Source: JBGTIS01 sp041745535 (GTDB lineage: Bacteria; Bacteroidota; Bacteroidia; Cytophagales; Cyclobacteriaceae). Taken from it: a DNA stretch of 42,010 nt. The translations under genes were made by a program, and so were the position numbers. The notes beneath the pieces are model-generated. The model made no database searches. It had not been told where the DNA came from and worked only from the letters and a program-made list of their open reading frames with translations. The first letter of the stretch is position 1. The number at the start of each line of letters is the position of its first letter. The stretch lies in contig JBGTIS010000282.1 in the NCBI GenBank assembly GCA_041745535.1, positions 1 through 42,010 of the forward strand, given 5' to 3'. Of the stretch, positions 25,289-34,542 are shown piece after piece.

Positions 25289-25999
25289 TTATGATTTTTT
25301 GTGCAGATGGGTCAAAAATTCTTCGCGGTATACATCGCCAATCGGAATTTCCTTTCCTTCTATTAGCACTTTCTTTTTCTGTACTCTTTCAATGCGGTTA
25401 AAATCAATAATAAAGGATCGGTGTATGCGAATAAAGTTATCGGGTAATTCGTCTGTAAGGGTTTTCATGTTTAGCAAGGAAAGAATGGTACCTTCAGTAG
25501 TATGAATTTTTACATAATCTTTTAATCCTTCAATAAAACGAATATTTTTGAATTTCACTTTTACTGTATCATATCCTGATTTTACAAACATGTATTCCTT
25601 AACCGAGCCAATAGAAAAATTACCTGAATTACCTTCGGGCTTTATCAATATAAGTTGATAAGCCTTATTAACCGCTTTCAAAAAACGCTCAAAAGTAAAA
25701 GGTTTTAGCAGGTAATCAACCGCATCAAGATCAAAACCCTGTAGGGCATAATCAGAATAGGCAGTTGTAAATATAACTTTGGGTTTATCTTCCAGACTTT
25801 TAAGAAACTGCATGCCTGTTATTTGAGGCATTTGAATATCCAGAAACATAAGCTGAATTTCTTCTTTATGCAGGAACTCAATCGCTTCCATAGGATTCTG
25901 ACAGCTTTGTACCAATTGCAAAAAAGGAACCTTACTAATAAAATCTTCCAGCAGGTCTAAAGCCAGGGGCTCGTCGTCTATAGTGATGCACTTAATCAT
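25289..25999 (-). CDS. LytTR-family response regulator
   Basis: 236 residues. The receiver domain (1-120) has the acidic pair ITIDDE, phosphoacceptor Asp54 in MFLDIQMP, Thr79 and Lys99. The LytTR DNA-binding domain (about 132-232) includes IRFIEGLKDYVKIHT and the conserved FIRIHRSFIIDFNRI motif. Such regulators bind direct repeats upstream of target genes. It overlaps the upstream histidine kinase gene by 8 bases, so the two are translated as a pair. Targets cannot be read from the window. Confidence 0.95.
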   Translation of the reverse strand: MIKCITIDDEPLALDLLEDFISKVPFLQLVQSCQNPMEAIEFLHKEEIQLMFLDIQMPQITGMQFLKSLEDKPKVIFTTAYSDYALQGFDLDAVDYLLKPFTFERFLKAVNKAYQLILIKPEGNSGNFSIGSVKEYMFVKSGYDTVKVKFKNIRFIEGLKDYVKIHTTEGTILSLLNMKTLTDELPDNFIRIHRSFIIDFNRIERVQKKKVLIEGKEIPIGDVYREEFLTHLHKKS

Positions 26000-27038
26000 T
26001 GGTTAATTGTAACTTCAACTCTATCAGAAATTTTTCTCCCGATTGCGATATTTTTAACTGATGGCGATCAGGATACAGCAATTTTAATCTTCTTTTTATA
26101 TTTTGCAAACCAATGCCGGAATGTGTGTCTTTATTTTGACCATTCTTGCTCATCGAATTTTCTACCCTGAAGCATAACTGCTGTTCTTTGGTTTCCAGAT
26201 TGATATCAATAGAAGAGCCTTTCCGGTAACTGTCGCTGTGTTTGAAAGCATTTTCAACAAAAGGTTCCAATAATACGGGTTCAATTTTCTTGCTTTCCAG
26301 GTCGCCTTTAGTATTAAAAGAAATATGGGTTTCTTTATTCAACCGCAGTTTCTGTAAATCGATGTAATTTTGAAGATGTTCAACCTCTTTATCCAGACTT
26401 ATCTGGCTTTCGGCGGAGTCGTAAAGCATATACCGCATTAGTTCCGACAATTTTACAATTGCTTTTGGTGCATCATCCGATTTCTTGTTGGCCAGTGAAT
26501 AAATACTATTCAGGTTATTGAACAAAAAATGTGGGTTCACCTGCGATTTCAGGAAAGCCAGTTCAGAAGCCAGTTTATCATTCTCCAGTTCTTTCTTTAA
26601 CTTCTCAGTACGATACCACTCACCAGTGATTTTTAAACTAATACTAATAGTAAGTACCAGCATTGAGTGCAGAATAGCACGGTTAATAATTAAAAGCTTA
26701 AACCAGCTATGATCGTAATAAAACTCAGCGTTTAGCGCCTGCTGAATCCATAAATATATGTAAGTGATAAGTGTAACCAGGCCTACCAAAGTAGTTACAT
26801 AAAGTACCACCTTTTTTTTTCCTAACAGATTGGGAATCAGGAAAAAGATGTTGCCATAGAAAAGAAAAATCAGCGGTAAAAAAGATAATGCCATTCGCAT
26901 AAGAGCAAGATGGCTATCGGGACCCGTACCGATAAGCGCCATGCTAAAACCAAAGAAAACAATCCAGGCAAATACATGAATCAAAATCTCACCTAATTTA
27001 TTTCTGGGTCTAATCATTCCACGCATTTCCAAAGTCAA
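25992..27038 (-). CDS. LytS/YehU-type sensor histidine kinase
   Basis: 348 residues. Four hydrophobic helices (about 17-37, 47-70, 77-98, 113-136) form a compact membrane sensor with almost no external loop. A coiled-coil linker leads to the His_kinase domain with the phosphoacceptor His170 in VNPHFLFNNLNSI, the N-box VENAFKHS (261-268) and G-box SGIGLQNIKRRL (307-318). It is the partner of the LytTR regulator, which it precedes with an 8-base overlap. M5 or M8 are alternative starts. Two 10-bp palindromes lie upstream, at 27066-27075 and 27138-27147. The signal sensed is unknown; with no periplasmic domain it is probably a membrane or intracellular cue. Confidence 0.93.
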   Translation of the reverse strand: MTLEMRGMIRPRNKLGEILIHVFAWIVFFGFSMALIGTGPDSHLALMRMALSFLPLIFLFYGNIFFLIPNLLGKKKVVLYVTTLVGLVTLITYIYLWIQQALNAEFYYDHSWFKLLIINRAILHSMLVLTISISLKITGEWYRTEKLKKELENDKLASELAFLKSQVNPHFLFNNLNSIYSLANKKSDDAPKAIVKLSELMRYMLYDSAESQISLDKEVEHLQNYIDLQKLRLNKETHISFNTKGDLESKKIEPVLLEPFVENAFKHSDSYRKGSSIDINLETKEQQLCFRVENSMSKNGQNKDTHSGIGLQNIKRRLKLLYPDRHQLKISQSGEKFLIELKLQLTND

Positions 27039-27255
27039 GTTTGCTCGATATTAACGCTTTTCTGGCACATATGTGATTGGATACGCTAAAGTTTAGACCA
27101 GTAACCAAAAACGATCTACATAAGGGATAAGAAAATCGGCATATGCCATAATTAGATAATTTAAGAAAATCGCTTTTTACTTTATCACCAGAAATTAGAA
27201 TATCCTTTATCGTATAATAATCATATTTTGCTTGTAATAATTTTCACGTCTGGTT

Positions 27256-28608
27256 TTAGTAACGGTGATAAATTTCACGTAAAATTTTCGCCATTTCCAG
27301 CTTTAATATATTAGAGGAAGTAATATAATTATTATGCATAAAGCTAAAAATCAATTTTTTGCCTTTTTCTGTAATTAAAAAACCACTTAAACAGTGCTTA
27401 CCGCTTAATGTTCCGGTTTTTGCAAACACGTAAGGTTTTAACTCTCCCCCATACCATTCTTTAATAGTACCTGACACTCCGCCATTAGGAAACATATCAA
27501 AAATTTGCTCATCAGTTAATTCATCATCTATTTTTTGTAACAGGTAAACCATAGATCTTGGCGTTTGCAGGTTATATCGTGAAAGTCCAGAACCATCTAT
27601 CCAGATGGGTTCATCTGGTAATTCAGCTAAGTAATTTTCTTCCACATATTCAATTACTTTTTCTGAACTAAGCGTATCGCCCAATTGTGAAGCACATAAT
27701 ATAAGGACCTGTTCTGCAATAAAATTGTCGCTAATTCGCATCATGCGCCGGTACATACTGTCGGCAGGAATGCTATACAAGGTGAATCTTGTAGTGTCCA
27801 GTTTACCAGTATATAACTGAACTTTTCTTTTAAGGGTATCGCTTAATAATTGAATAACTAACTGGGGTGAGGTCAAAAAAGGAACATCTTTGGTAAAGGC
27901 AAGGGTATCATTTTTGGATCTATACTGAAAATAATTATCACTCTGATTTCGCCTTACATAATTTGGATAAATCGCCGGATCAGCAAAACCGAAAATATTA
28001 GCCGTAAAAAAAGCAGGATAAACCAACGGTTTGGACACAAACTTTTTAAACTGAAAACGGGCCACATTCGCATAAACCGGAAAAACAGACTTTTCTGAAG
28101 AATAGTAATAGTTATAATCGTCCCAGGCCCAACCTGGTCCGAAATATTGATCAGCCCAGGGTCGGTGAGCATAGAAAAGCTGCTCTGACCGGTTTTTCAA
28201 AAAATCGTAAACCTTATTTCCATAAGTTGTATCAATGCTGTTGATATCCGGGTGCAGAAAAGAAGGGTCGCCCGTTCCCAAAAAAATTAAGGAGTCGCCA
28301 TGATTAAAATATTCAAGTCCTGGTACCTGATCGCCAAGTATTTTTAATCCCGCGTATAAAGTAAAGAGTTTAGTATTAGAAGCGGGAGTATAATATTTGT
28401 TTGCCTGGTATTCATAAACCATTTCCCGCAATTCTGTATCATATAGTGCAAAACCAGTAAAACTTTTACCAAAAACAGGAGATTCAGCTACCATTTTACG
28501 AAAATTCTTGTACCTAATACCGGGGCGCGATATGGTACAGGCAGTAACAAAAATCAACAGAGAATATATAATTGTTAATCGGGCTGATGTAGTATTGTTA
28601 TATTTCAT
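27256..28608 (-). CDS. dacB: D-alanyl-D-alanine carboxypeptidase/endopeptidase, PBP4 (S13) type
   Basis: 450 residues. The three penicillin-binding motifs are present: SNTK (Ser77-Lys80, nucleophile), SDN (293-295) and KTG (397-399). Spacing between the first two (about 215 residues) fits the S13 family, which has an insert in this region. The N-terminus has a signal with a lipobox-like VTAC (Cys24), so it may be a lipoprotein facing the periplasm. It trims or cleaves peptidoglycan cross-links during growth. It is divergent from the VOC gene at 28719, with 110 bases between. Confidence 0.92.
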   Translation of the reverse strand: MKYNNTTSARLTIIYSLLIFVTACTISRPGIRYKNFRKMVAESPVFGKSFTGFALYDTELREMVYEYQANKYYTPASNTKLFTLYAGLKILGDQVPGLEYFNHGDSLIFLGTGDPSFLHPDINSIDTTYGNKVYDFLKNRSEQLFYAHRPWADQYFGPGWAWDDYNYYYSSEKSVFPVYANVARFQFKKFVSKPLVYPAFFTANIFGFADPAIYPNYVRRNQSDNYFQYRSKNDTLAFTKDVPFLTSPQLVIQLLSDTLKRKVQLYTGKLDTTRFTLYSIPADSMYRRMMRISDNFIAEQVLILCASQLGDTLSSEKVIEYVEENYLAELPDEPIWIDGSGLSRYNLQTPRSMVYLLQKIDDELTDEQIFDMFPNGGVSGTIKEWYGGELKPYVFAKTGTLSGKHCLSGFLITEKGKKLIFSFMHNNYITSSNILKLEMAKILREIYHRY

Positions 28609-28718
28609 TTATTTACTTTTGAAGAGGTAAAAGTTTCACGAATTGGGTAAACCAAATTTTATAGTTTTAATACTTGGTGAGAGTAATCTTCTGTAAAAGA
28701 TAATGGGATATTGTAAAT

Positions 28719-29108
28719 ATGATAAAAATTAACAGAATACACCATGTTGCTATTATCGCATCCGATTACCAGAAATCAAAAAAGTTTTATACAGAAATTT
28801 TAGGCTTCGAAATAGTAAAAGAAACTTTTCGTGAAGTGCGTAAATCCTTTAAATTAGATTTAAAAATTAATGAAGTTTATCAGATTGAACTCTTTTCTTT
28901 TCCCAACCCACCTGCACGTATGTCTTATCCGGAAGCTACAGGTTTGCGCCACATTGCCTTTGAAGCAGACAATATTGAACAAACAAAAGCAGAATTAGAG
29001 CTTAAAGGCATAACTGTAGAACCAATAAGAGTAGATAAAATGACCGGTAAAATGTTTATCTTCTTTTCTGATCCCGATAATTTACCCATTGAGATTTATG
29101 AAAAGTAA
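28719..29108 (+). CDS. VOC-family protein (glyoxalase I-like)
   Basis: 129 residues forming a single vicinal-oxygen-chelate unit of two beta-alpha-beta-beta-beta modules. The N-terminal HHVAIIASDYQKSKKFYTEILGF and later GLRHIAFEADNIEQT, with the final glutamate in LPIEIYEK, provide the usual His and Glu metal ligands. It resembles the YaeR/SMU1112c group of glyoxalase-like proteins. The substrate is not known from sequence; methylglyoxal detoxification is possible but not shown. It is monocistronic, divergent from dacB. Confidence 0.88.
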   Translation: MIKINRIHHVAIIASDYQKSKKFYTEILGFEIVKETFREVRKSFKLDLKINEVYQIELFSFPNPPARMSYPEATGLRHIAFEADNIEQTKAELELKGITVEPIRVDKMTGKMFIFFSDPDNLPIEIYEK

Positions 29109-29635
29109 TATCCAAAAACTTTAAGGCAAATCAATAAGGAAAAGTATTTTTTTATATTAAAAAAGTTATCGTAAAGTAAGTTTATTATAATAAGTGATTA
29201 AATTTTTCACTGGTATTCTATTAAATTTATCTTTTTCTTGGATTTTTATTATCAAAAGTGCGTTTAATTTTTTTACTTCTGAAAACAAAAGAATATCATA
29301 TTTCAATTTAATAATCTCAAGAATAGACACTCCATCAATTTAAATCCTAAAATGGGAAAAAAAGAGCAGATTATTATATCTCTGTAAATATTACAAATTA
29401 AATAATTAACTCGCGATTTGTTCAAATCTTGCTCTATTTGTTCAAAAGAACAGTTTAAAATGCCTTTTATGACAGTGAACAAAGTTTTGATCCAGTAAAT
29501 ATAAAAAATGCAGTTGTTTCCGGCATTAGTCTTGACTTATAAAAGAAAACATAAAGTTTATTTGCTTACATCTGAACCACACATGCAACAACCTACAAAT
29601 AAATTCTCAACTACTCGATTAAAATACATTGTTAA
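29109..29635. other. AT-rich intergenic region before terC
   Basis: 527 bases, very AT-rich, with no convincing reading frame on either strand. Its only clear structure is the repeated motif at 29416-29452, described separately. No yybP-ykoY-like riboswitch, which often controls TerC-family genes elsewhere, was recognised here. Confidence 0.5.
29416..29452. promoter_or_regulatory. Direct repeat and palindrome upstream of terC: candidate operator
   Basis: ATTTGTTCAAA occurs at 29416-29426 and again at 29436-29446, exactly 20 bases (about two helical turns) apart. The second copy forms half of the palindrome TGTTC-AAAA-GAACA (29439-29452). The site lies about 185 bases before the TerC start. 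The regular phasing suggests a protein-binding site, but no promoter was found beside it. Confidence 0.35.
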
Positions 29636-30652
29636 ATGGAAATTTGGATCTGGCTAAGTTTTATTGCATTTATATTTATCCTGTTGGCACTGGACCTGGG
29701 GGTTTTTCATAAAAGCCCTCATCTAATTACGTTCCGTGAAGCATTGGGCTGGACCTGCATTTGGATTATCACATCTCTTTTTTTTAATGGATTTATTTAT
29801 TTTGCCTACGAAAACCATTGGTTGGGTATAGGGCAACATATTGGTGTAAACATTACAGGAAAAGAAGCAGGACTTAATTTTTTAACTGGTTATTTGATCG
29901 AAAAATCATTAAGTATAGATAACATTTTCGTAATAGCTTTGATTTTTACCTATTTTAATACTCCGCTAAAATTTCAGCATAAAATTCTTTACTGGGGCAT
30001 TTTAGGAGCGTTAGTTTTCAGGGGAATCATGATTGTTATTGGTACTACGCTCATCAACAACTTTTCGTGGATTACCTATATATTCGGTGCATTGTTGCTT
30101 TATTCTGCTTACAAACTTTTTAAATCAGAGGAAGAAAGTGTAGAGCCTGATAAAAATCCGTTTATCCGTCAGATTAGAAAGTTCTTTCCAGTTAGTAATA
30201 ATATTGAAGAAGGAAGGTTTTTTACCCGGATAAATGGTGTATACATGGTAACCCCATTGTTAATTGTACTGGTAGTAATTGAAACTACTGATATAATGTT
30301 TGCGGTAGACTCTATTCCTGCCATATTTGCGGTAACCACCGATCCTTTTCTGGTGTTCACGTCAAATGTATTTGCTATTTTAGGCTTACGTTCATTGTAT
30401 TTTGTGTTAGCCTCAATGCTTGATAAATTTCAGTACTTGAGATTAAGCCTGGTGTTCATTCTAGCGTTTGTGGCCACTAAGATGTTGCTGATTCATTTTT
30501 ATAAGTTTCCAACATTTATTTCATTGGGTATTATAACCGGGGCATTAGCAACTGGAGTAATAGTTTCTTTAATTAGAAATAAAAATGATGAGAATAACAA
30601 AAATCAGCCCCAAGAAAAAATCAATGAAAAGAAAATGGTGAATCAAATTTAA
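29636..30652 (+). CDS. TerC/Alx-family integral membrane protein
   Basis: 338 residues with about nine transmembrane helices. Family markers include LALDLGVF (near 20-27), EKSLSIDNIFV (about 88-98), and ETTDIMFAVDSIPAIFAVT (about 216-234), with the intramembrane acidic residues typical of the family. TerC/Alx proteins are linked to manganese export and metal loading of exported proteins; the old tellurite name is historical. The polar C-terminal tail (KNDENNKNQPQEK) is cytoplasmic. It is a single gene with a long upstream region carrying a possible operator. Confidence 0.92.
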   Translation: MEIWIWLSFIAFIFILLALDLGVFHKSPHLITFREALGWTCIWIITSLFFNGFIYFAYENHWLGIGQHIGVNITGKEAGLNFLTGYLIEKSLSIDNIFVIALIFTYFNTPLKFQHKILYWGILGALVFRGIMIVIGTTLINNFSWITYIFGALLLYSAYKLFKSEEESVEPDKNPFIRQIRKFFPVSNNIEEGRFFTRINGVYMVTPLLIVLVVIETTDIMFAVDSIPAIFAVTTDPFLVFTSNVFAILGLRSLYFVLASMLDKFQYLRLSLVFILAFVATKMLLIHFYKFPTFISLGIITGALATGVIVSLIRNKNDENNKNQPQEKINEKKMVNQI

Positions 30653-30808
30653 ACCAATGTTCATTGTTCCAACCTTATGCCATTACATAAAATTTTGTAA
30701 GTCTTGAAAAATCAGGAAACCTGAGAACCTTCAATATCTACTTATATATTTACTGTATATCTGCACGTTATTTGCAAAGAAATGTAGGGATACTATCTTA
30801 CTTTTGTT

Positions 30809-32224
30809 ATGCATCGTATAATTTTTTTTACCGTACTATTACCATTTTTATTTTTTATTTCGCCTTATCTTTTTGCTAAAGAGAAATCGGGCCATAAAAT
30901 CACAGTAAAAGTAGACAATCTGAAAGATTCTGTCTGTTATTTGGGTTTTTATTATGGCGACAAAAAGTACCTACAGGATACTGCTTCCCGAAATGACGAT
31001 GGTTTTTTTGTTTTTGAAGGTTTGGAACCACTCGAAGGAGGGGTTTACTTTGTTTATAATCCTAAAAATCTGTATTTCGAAATTATTGTTAATGAACAAC
31101 AATTTGATATCGAAACCGATACGAAAGACCCTGTACAAACTATGGTTATAACAGGTTCGAGGGAAAATCAAGTATTCCATCAGCTTCAAAAATTTGGTAT
31201 TGAAAGGCAAAAGCAAATGACTGCCCTGAAAGAACAAATAGAAATACATAAGGCTAATGTCGATTCTGTAAAAGAATTGCAATATCAATTAGAGCAGATT
31301 AATAACGAACTGCTGAATTACCGGAAAAAATTAATTAGTGAAAATCCTAATTTGTTTGTAGCAGAAGTAATAAAAGCTTCTGAGGTAATTGAAATTCCAG
31401 AAACGGTGGGAAAAGGTGAAGAGACTACTGAATCTAACAAAAGTAAATACCAGTATTATAAAAAACATTTTCTGGATAACATCAATTTCACAGATGCAAG
31501 AATGCTGAAAACTCCTGTTTTCCACAATAAATTAATGGAGTACTTTGATAAGGTGATTATCCAGCATCCTGATTCTATTTTTGCCGCTGCAACAGAAGTG
31601 CTCACGCAGGCAGAGCCAGCAGAAGAAATGTTCAGGTACGTACTTACTACCCTGGCCAGTAAATATGAAACTTCAAATATCATGGGTATGGAAGAAGTAT
31701 TTATAAAACTGGCAGAGAAATACTATTTGAATGGAAAAGCTTTCTGGGTAGACGAAGAGGTGAAAAATAAAATAAAAGACAAAGTAGAAGAGAATAAACC
31801 AACCATGATTGGCAAGCAGGCACCGCCCATGATGCTGACAGATACTTTGAACCATCCGGTAAATTTATATGCGATAGAAGCCAAATATTTAATTTTGTAC
31901 TTTTATGATCCTACCTGCGGAAACTGCAAAAAGAAAACTCCTATAGTTTATGAAACTTACAAAAACTTAAAAAATAAAGGCGTAAAAGTGCTGGGTGTAT
32001 CTACTATCACCGATGCTGATGAATGGAAAAAATATATTAAAACTAATAAGCTGGATTGGCTTAATGCAGGCGATCCTGCGGTAAGAAGTAATTTCAGATA
32101 TGATTATAACATTGATTCAGTACCTAAAGTATATATTCTGGATGAGAACAAAAAAATTATCGCTAGGCGATTAGGTGCTGAAGACATTGAACCTTTTCTT
32201 AAGAATTTGATAAAAACTAATTAA
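30809..32224 (+). CDS. Exported thioredoxin-fold protein (TlpA-like, DUF5106/DUF4369 type)
   Basis: 471 residues with a signal peptide (IIFFTVLLPFLFFISPYLFA). Residues about 28-115 form a beta-rich domain like DUF4369. A helical coiled segment (about 120-330) resembles DUF5106, followed by the thioredoxin domain from GKQAPPMMLTD (335-345) with the redox pair Cys370-Cys373 in DPTCGNCKKKTP. The cis-Pro region is DSVPKVYILD. Such proteins act in the periplasm as disulfide reductases or in response to cell-wall or oxidative stress in Bacteroidota; the substrate is unknown. A TACTTTTG element overlaps the region just before the ATG and is too close to be its promoter unless translation starts later. 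Confidence 0.87.
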   Translation: MHRIIFFTVLLPFLFFISPYLFAKEKSGHKITVKVDNLKDSVCYLGFYYGDKKYLQDTASRNDDGFFVFEGLEPLEGGVYFVYNPKNLYFEIIVNEQQFDIETDTKDPVQTMVITGSRENQVFHQLQKFGIERQKQMTALKEQIEIHKANVDSVKELQYQLEQINNELLNYRKKLISENPNLFVAEVIKASEVIEIPETVGKGEETTESNKSKYQYYKKHFLDNINFTDARMLKTPVFHNKLMEYFDKVIIQHPDSIFAAATEVLTQAEPAEEMFRYVLTTLASKYETSNIMGMEEVFIKLAEKYYLNGKAFWVDEEVKNKIKDKVEENKPTMIGKQAPPMMLTDTLNHPVNLYAIEAKYLILYFYDPTCGNCKKKTPIVYETYKNLKNKGVKVLGVSTITDADEWKKYIKTNKLDWLNAGDPAVRSNFRYDYNIDSVPKVYILDENKKIIARRLGAEDIEPFLKNLIKTN

Positions 32225-32305
32225 AAATTGGTTCAAATCTATAACAACTTCATGATCTGCTAAAACCTGGTTTTTCAGAGTGTATAAAATAATCATGGCT
32301 TTTTT

Positions 32306-32332
32306 TATATTTGACTACAATTAATTGTAGTC
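32306..32332 (+). promoter_or_regulatory. -7 promoter element with perfect 20-bp palindrome at the start site
   Basis: TATATTTG (32306-32313) matches the Bacteroidota -7 consensus. It abuts and shares one base with GACTACAATTAATTGTAGTC (32313-32332), a perfect 20-bp palindrome that would cover the transcription start. A bound repressor here would block RNA polymerase; alternatively the RNA could fold it into a hairpin just before the ATG at 32339. No good TTG at -33 is seen. The inner TACA...TGTA half-sites are like those of BlaI/MecI/CopY repressors. Confidence 0.6.
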
Positions 32333-32338
32333 ATTACC

Positions 32339-32701
32339 ATGCAGAACGATCCTGAACTAAGCGGAAAATATCTGGGAAGCATTACCAAAGATTTTATAGT
32401 AGTAGCAGATACATTGAAAGAGGCTTCTTATCATATCAGAAAACAAGGATATTCAGAGTATCCTATATTTCCCATTTCCAAAACGGAAATCCCTATCGGA
32501 CAGCCATTGATATATAAAGGAGAATTGGCTATCAACTGGAACTATTATGTTACCTACCTAGACGAGTTTTTACAACGTAAACTTATTAAACATGAAGAAA
32601 CCTTTAAAGTCGCTTTTAAAGATCCTGATGAGTTTTGTTGCCTGTTCGTAGTAGATAAAGATTTTACTAATTTTTTGTTTATTCCCTATCCCGAAGAATA
32701 A
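32339..32701 (+). CDS. Conserved hypothetical small soluble protein
   Basis: 120 residues, no signal peptide or membrane helix. It reads as a mixed alpha/beta domain: KDFIVVADTLKEASYHIRKQGYSEYPIFPIS, then a YKGELAINWNYYVTYLDEFLQRKLI helix region, then VAFKDPDEFCCLFVVDKD. The style resembles small cytoplasmic proteins conserved in Cytophagales, but I recognise no named family. It is preceded by a promoter with a 20-bp palindrome and ends 10 bases before the esterase gene, so the two probably form an operon under that control. Confidence 0.7.
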   Translation: MQNDPELSGKYLGSITKDFIVVADTLKEASYHIRKQGYSEYPIFPISKTEIPIGQPLIYKGELAINWNYYVTYLDEFLQRKLIKHEETFKVAFKDPDEFCCLFVVDKDFTNFLFIPYPEE

Positions 32702-32711
32702 TTATCCCTGA

Positions 32712-33488
32712 ATGCATTTCAACTTTTATTCTGTTCTGCTGTTCATTTACCTGACCAGTTTCTTGCCCGGAAAGTTATGGGGCCAGCATTACAAAAGTTA
32801 TTTTATTAAACAGAACTTTACTGATGCATCAGGGGATTCTATTTTATATAGGTTTCTCATTCCTGATGGGTATGATAGCAACAAAAAATATCCGTTGGTA
32901 ATATTATTACATGGTGTTGGCGAGCGAGGAGATAACAATGAATCGCAATTGGTACACGGTGCCAAGGCATTTGCCACGCCGGAGGCCAGAAAAAAATACC
33001 CAGCTTTTGTAATGGTACCACAGTGTCCGAAGGGAAAAACTTGGTCGCCATTCAGGGTACGGAAACCAGAGCTAAGGAGCAAACCTACTAAAATCATGAC
33101 CCTTCTTTTGGCTGCCCTCCAGGACGTAAAGAAAAATTATAGTATTGATGCTGACAGATTGTATATGACAGGCCTTTCAATGGGAGGTTTTGGAGTTTTC
33201 GATATTATGATGCGACATCCGGAAATGGTAGCAGCGGCAGCAGTTGTGTGTGGTGGTGGTGATACAGCTTTTGTATCTCAAATAAAGAATATTCCGCTAT
33301 GGATGTTCCATGGAGCTAACGATAATATTGTAGATCCTACATTCAGTCATATAATGATTGACGCACTGGAAAAACTGGGATCTACTCCCAAATATACCGA
33401 ATATCCTGGAGTTAGTCATGATAGCTGGAATAATGCCTATGCTGAGGCAGATTTGCTACCCTGGTTGTTTAGCCAAAAGAAAAAATAG
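32712..33488 (+). CDS. Exported alpha/beta-hydrolase (CE1/PHB-depolymerase-like esterase)
   Basis: 258 residues with an N-terminal signal (FYSVLLFIYLTSFLPGKLWG). The alpha/beta-hydrolase core shows the oxyanion strand YPLVILLHGVGERGD (60-74), nucleophile Ser156 in GLSMGG (154-159), a candidate acid Asp204 or Asp208 in HGANDNIVD, and His236 in GVSHDSW. The layout resembles secreted esterases of the CE1/feruloyl esterase group often called prolyl-oligopeptidase-like. Substrate is not determinable. It follows the small hypothetical gene by 10 bases and is convergent with thiL, only 10 bases away. Confidence 0.87.
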   Translation: MHFNFYSVLLFIYLTSFLPGKLWGQHYKSYFIKQNFTDASGDSILYRFLIPDGYDSNKKYPLVILLHGVGERGDNNESQLVHGAKAFATPEARKKYPAFVMVPQCPKGKTWSPFRVRKPELRSKPTKIMTLLLAALQDVKKNYSIDADRLYMTGLSMGGFGVFDIMMRHPEMVAAAAVVCGGGDTAFVSQIKNIPLWMFHGANDNIVDPTFSHIMIDALEKLGSTPKYTEYPGVSHDSWNNAYAEADLLPWLFSQKKK

Positions 33489-33498
33489 AATTTGTTTT

Positions 33499-34542
33499 TT
33501 AAGTTTTATTAAAATGATTCCAGCCCTGAGCCTGAAGAGGAATAATTTGTTTGGATTTGGTAACCAGATTAATGCCTTTACTTTTTTCCTGAACATGTCC
33601 GATAAAATGGATATCAGGATGATTTTTTAATTTTTCGTAATCCTTTTGGCTAATGGTTAGTAATAACTCATAATCCTCGCCACCATTCAGCATGCAGGTA
33701 ACCGGATCTAAATTAAATTCTATGGCCGCGTCATAGGTTCTACGGTCAATGGGTAGTTGTTCTTCAAAAATATTAATGCCCACTTCCGATTGATTACAAA
33801 TGTGGAAGATCTCAGATGCCAGGCCATCGGAAATATCAATCATGGAAGTTGGTATTACTTCCAAATCGTGTAATTCATGAATTATATCCATACGAGCATC
33901 AGGTTTTAACTGCCGACCTACAATAAAGTCATACCCCTCAAGCTGTGGTTGCATCGACGGATTAGCCAGGTAAACTTGTTTTTCTCGCTCCAATACTTGT
34001 AATCCCATGTAAGCCGCACCCAAATCGCCAGTAACACATACGATATCGTTGATTTGAGCGGTAGACCGCAATGTAACGACTTCTTTTTTTACATGGCCGA
34101 TGGCTGTGATGGAAATTATGAGTCCTGCCCGGGAAGAAGTAGTATCGCCTCCTACCAGATCAACTTTATAATTTTCGCACGCATGGTGTATTCCTTTATA
34201 TAGGGCATCGACAGCTTCCACCGAAAACCGGTTACTAAGACCTATGCTTACTGTAATTTGTTCAGGAATACCATTCATAGCAGCGATATCCGAAATATTC
34301 ACCGCTACTGCCTTAAAACCTAAATGTTGAATAGGATGATAGGAAAGATCGAAATGAACGCCTTCCAATAGCATATCGGTAGTTATCATCTGGTAATACT
34401 CGCCAACATCTATAACAGCAGCGTCATCGTTTATACCAACAACAGAATTTGGGTTCTTAAGAGAAAAAGTTTTGCCAATCCTTTCAATCAAACCAAATTC
34501 GCCCAACTTTTCAAGTTCAGTTCGGTGTTCCTGTTCGTTCAT
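33499..34542 (-). CDS. thiL: Thiamine-monophosphate kinase
   Basis: 347 residues, PurM/ThiL fold. It begins with LGEFGLIERIGK, then the nucleotide/metal region VVGINDDAAVIDV and MITTDMLLEGVHFDL, with the glycine-rich FKAVAVNISDIAAMNG and LVGGDTTSS. Family residues MIDISDGLASEI and MLNGGEDYELLLT are also present. It phosphorylates thiamine monophosphate to the active cofactor TPP with ATP. No other thi gene is nearby and no TPP riboswitch is visible. The terminal codons are convergent with the esterase gene with a 10-base gap, leaving no room for a separate terminator. Confidence 0.95.
   Translation of the reverse strand: MNEQEHRTELEKLGEFGLIERIGKTFSLKNPNSVVGINDDAAVIDVGEYYQMITTDMLLEGVHFDLSYHPIQHLGFKAVAVNISDIAAMNGIPEQITVSIGLSNRFSVEAVDALYKGIHHACENYKVDLVGGDTTSSRAGLIISITAIGHVKKEVVTLRSTAQINDIVCVTGDLGAAYMGLQVLEREKQVYLANPSMQPQLEGYDFIVGRQLKPDARMDIIHELHDLEVIPTSMIDISDGLASEIFHICNQSEVGINIFEEQLPIDRRTYDAAIEFNLDPVTCMLNGGEDYELLLTISQKDYEKLKNHPDIHFIGHVQEKSKGINLVTKSKQIIPLQAQGWNHFNKT

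Noticed and set aside
29400..29460. TTCAAATC-like strings resembling tRNA T-loops here and near 32228
   Set aside because: No acceptor stem, anticodon arm or CCA end can be drawn around them.
30799..30806. TACTTTTG, a perfect -7 promoter consensus before the thioredoxin-like gene
   Set aside because: It lies only 2 bases before the ATG, so transcription would start within or after the start codon; probably a chance match.
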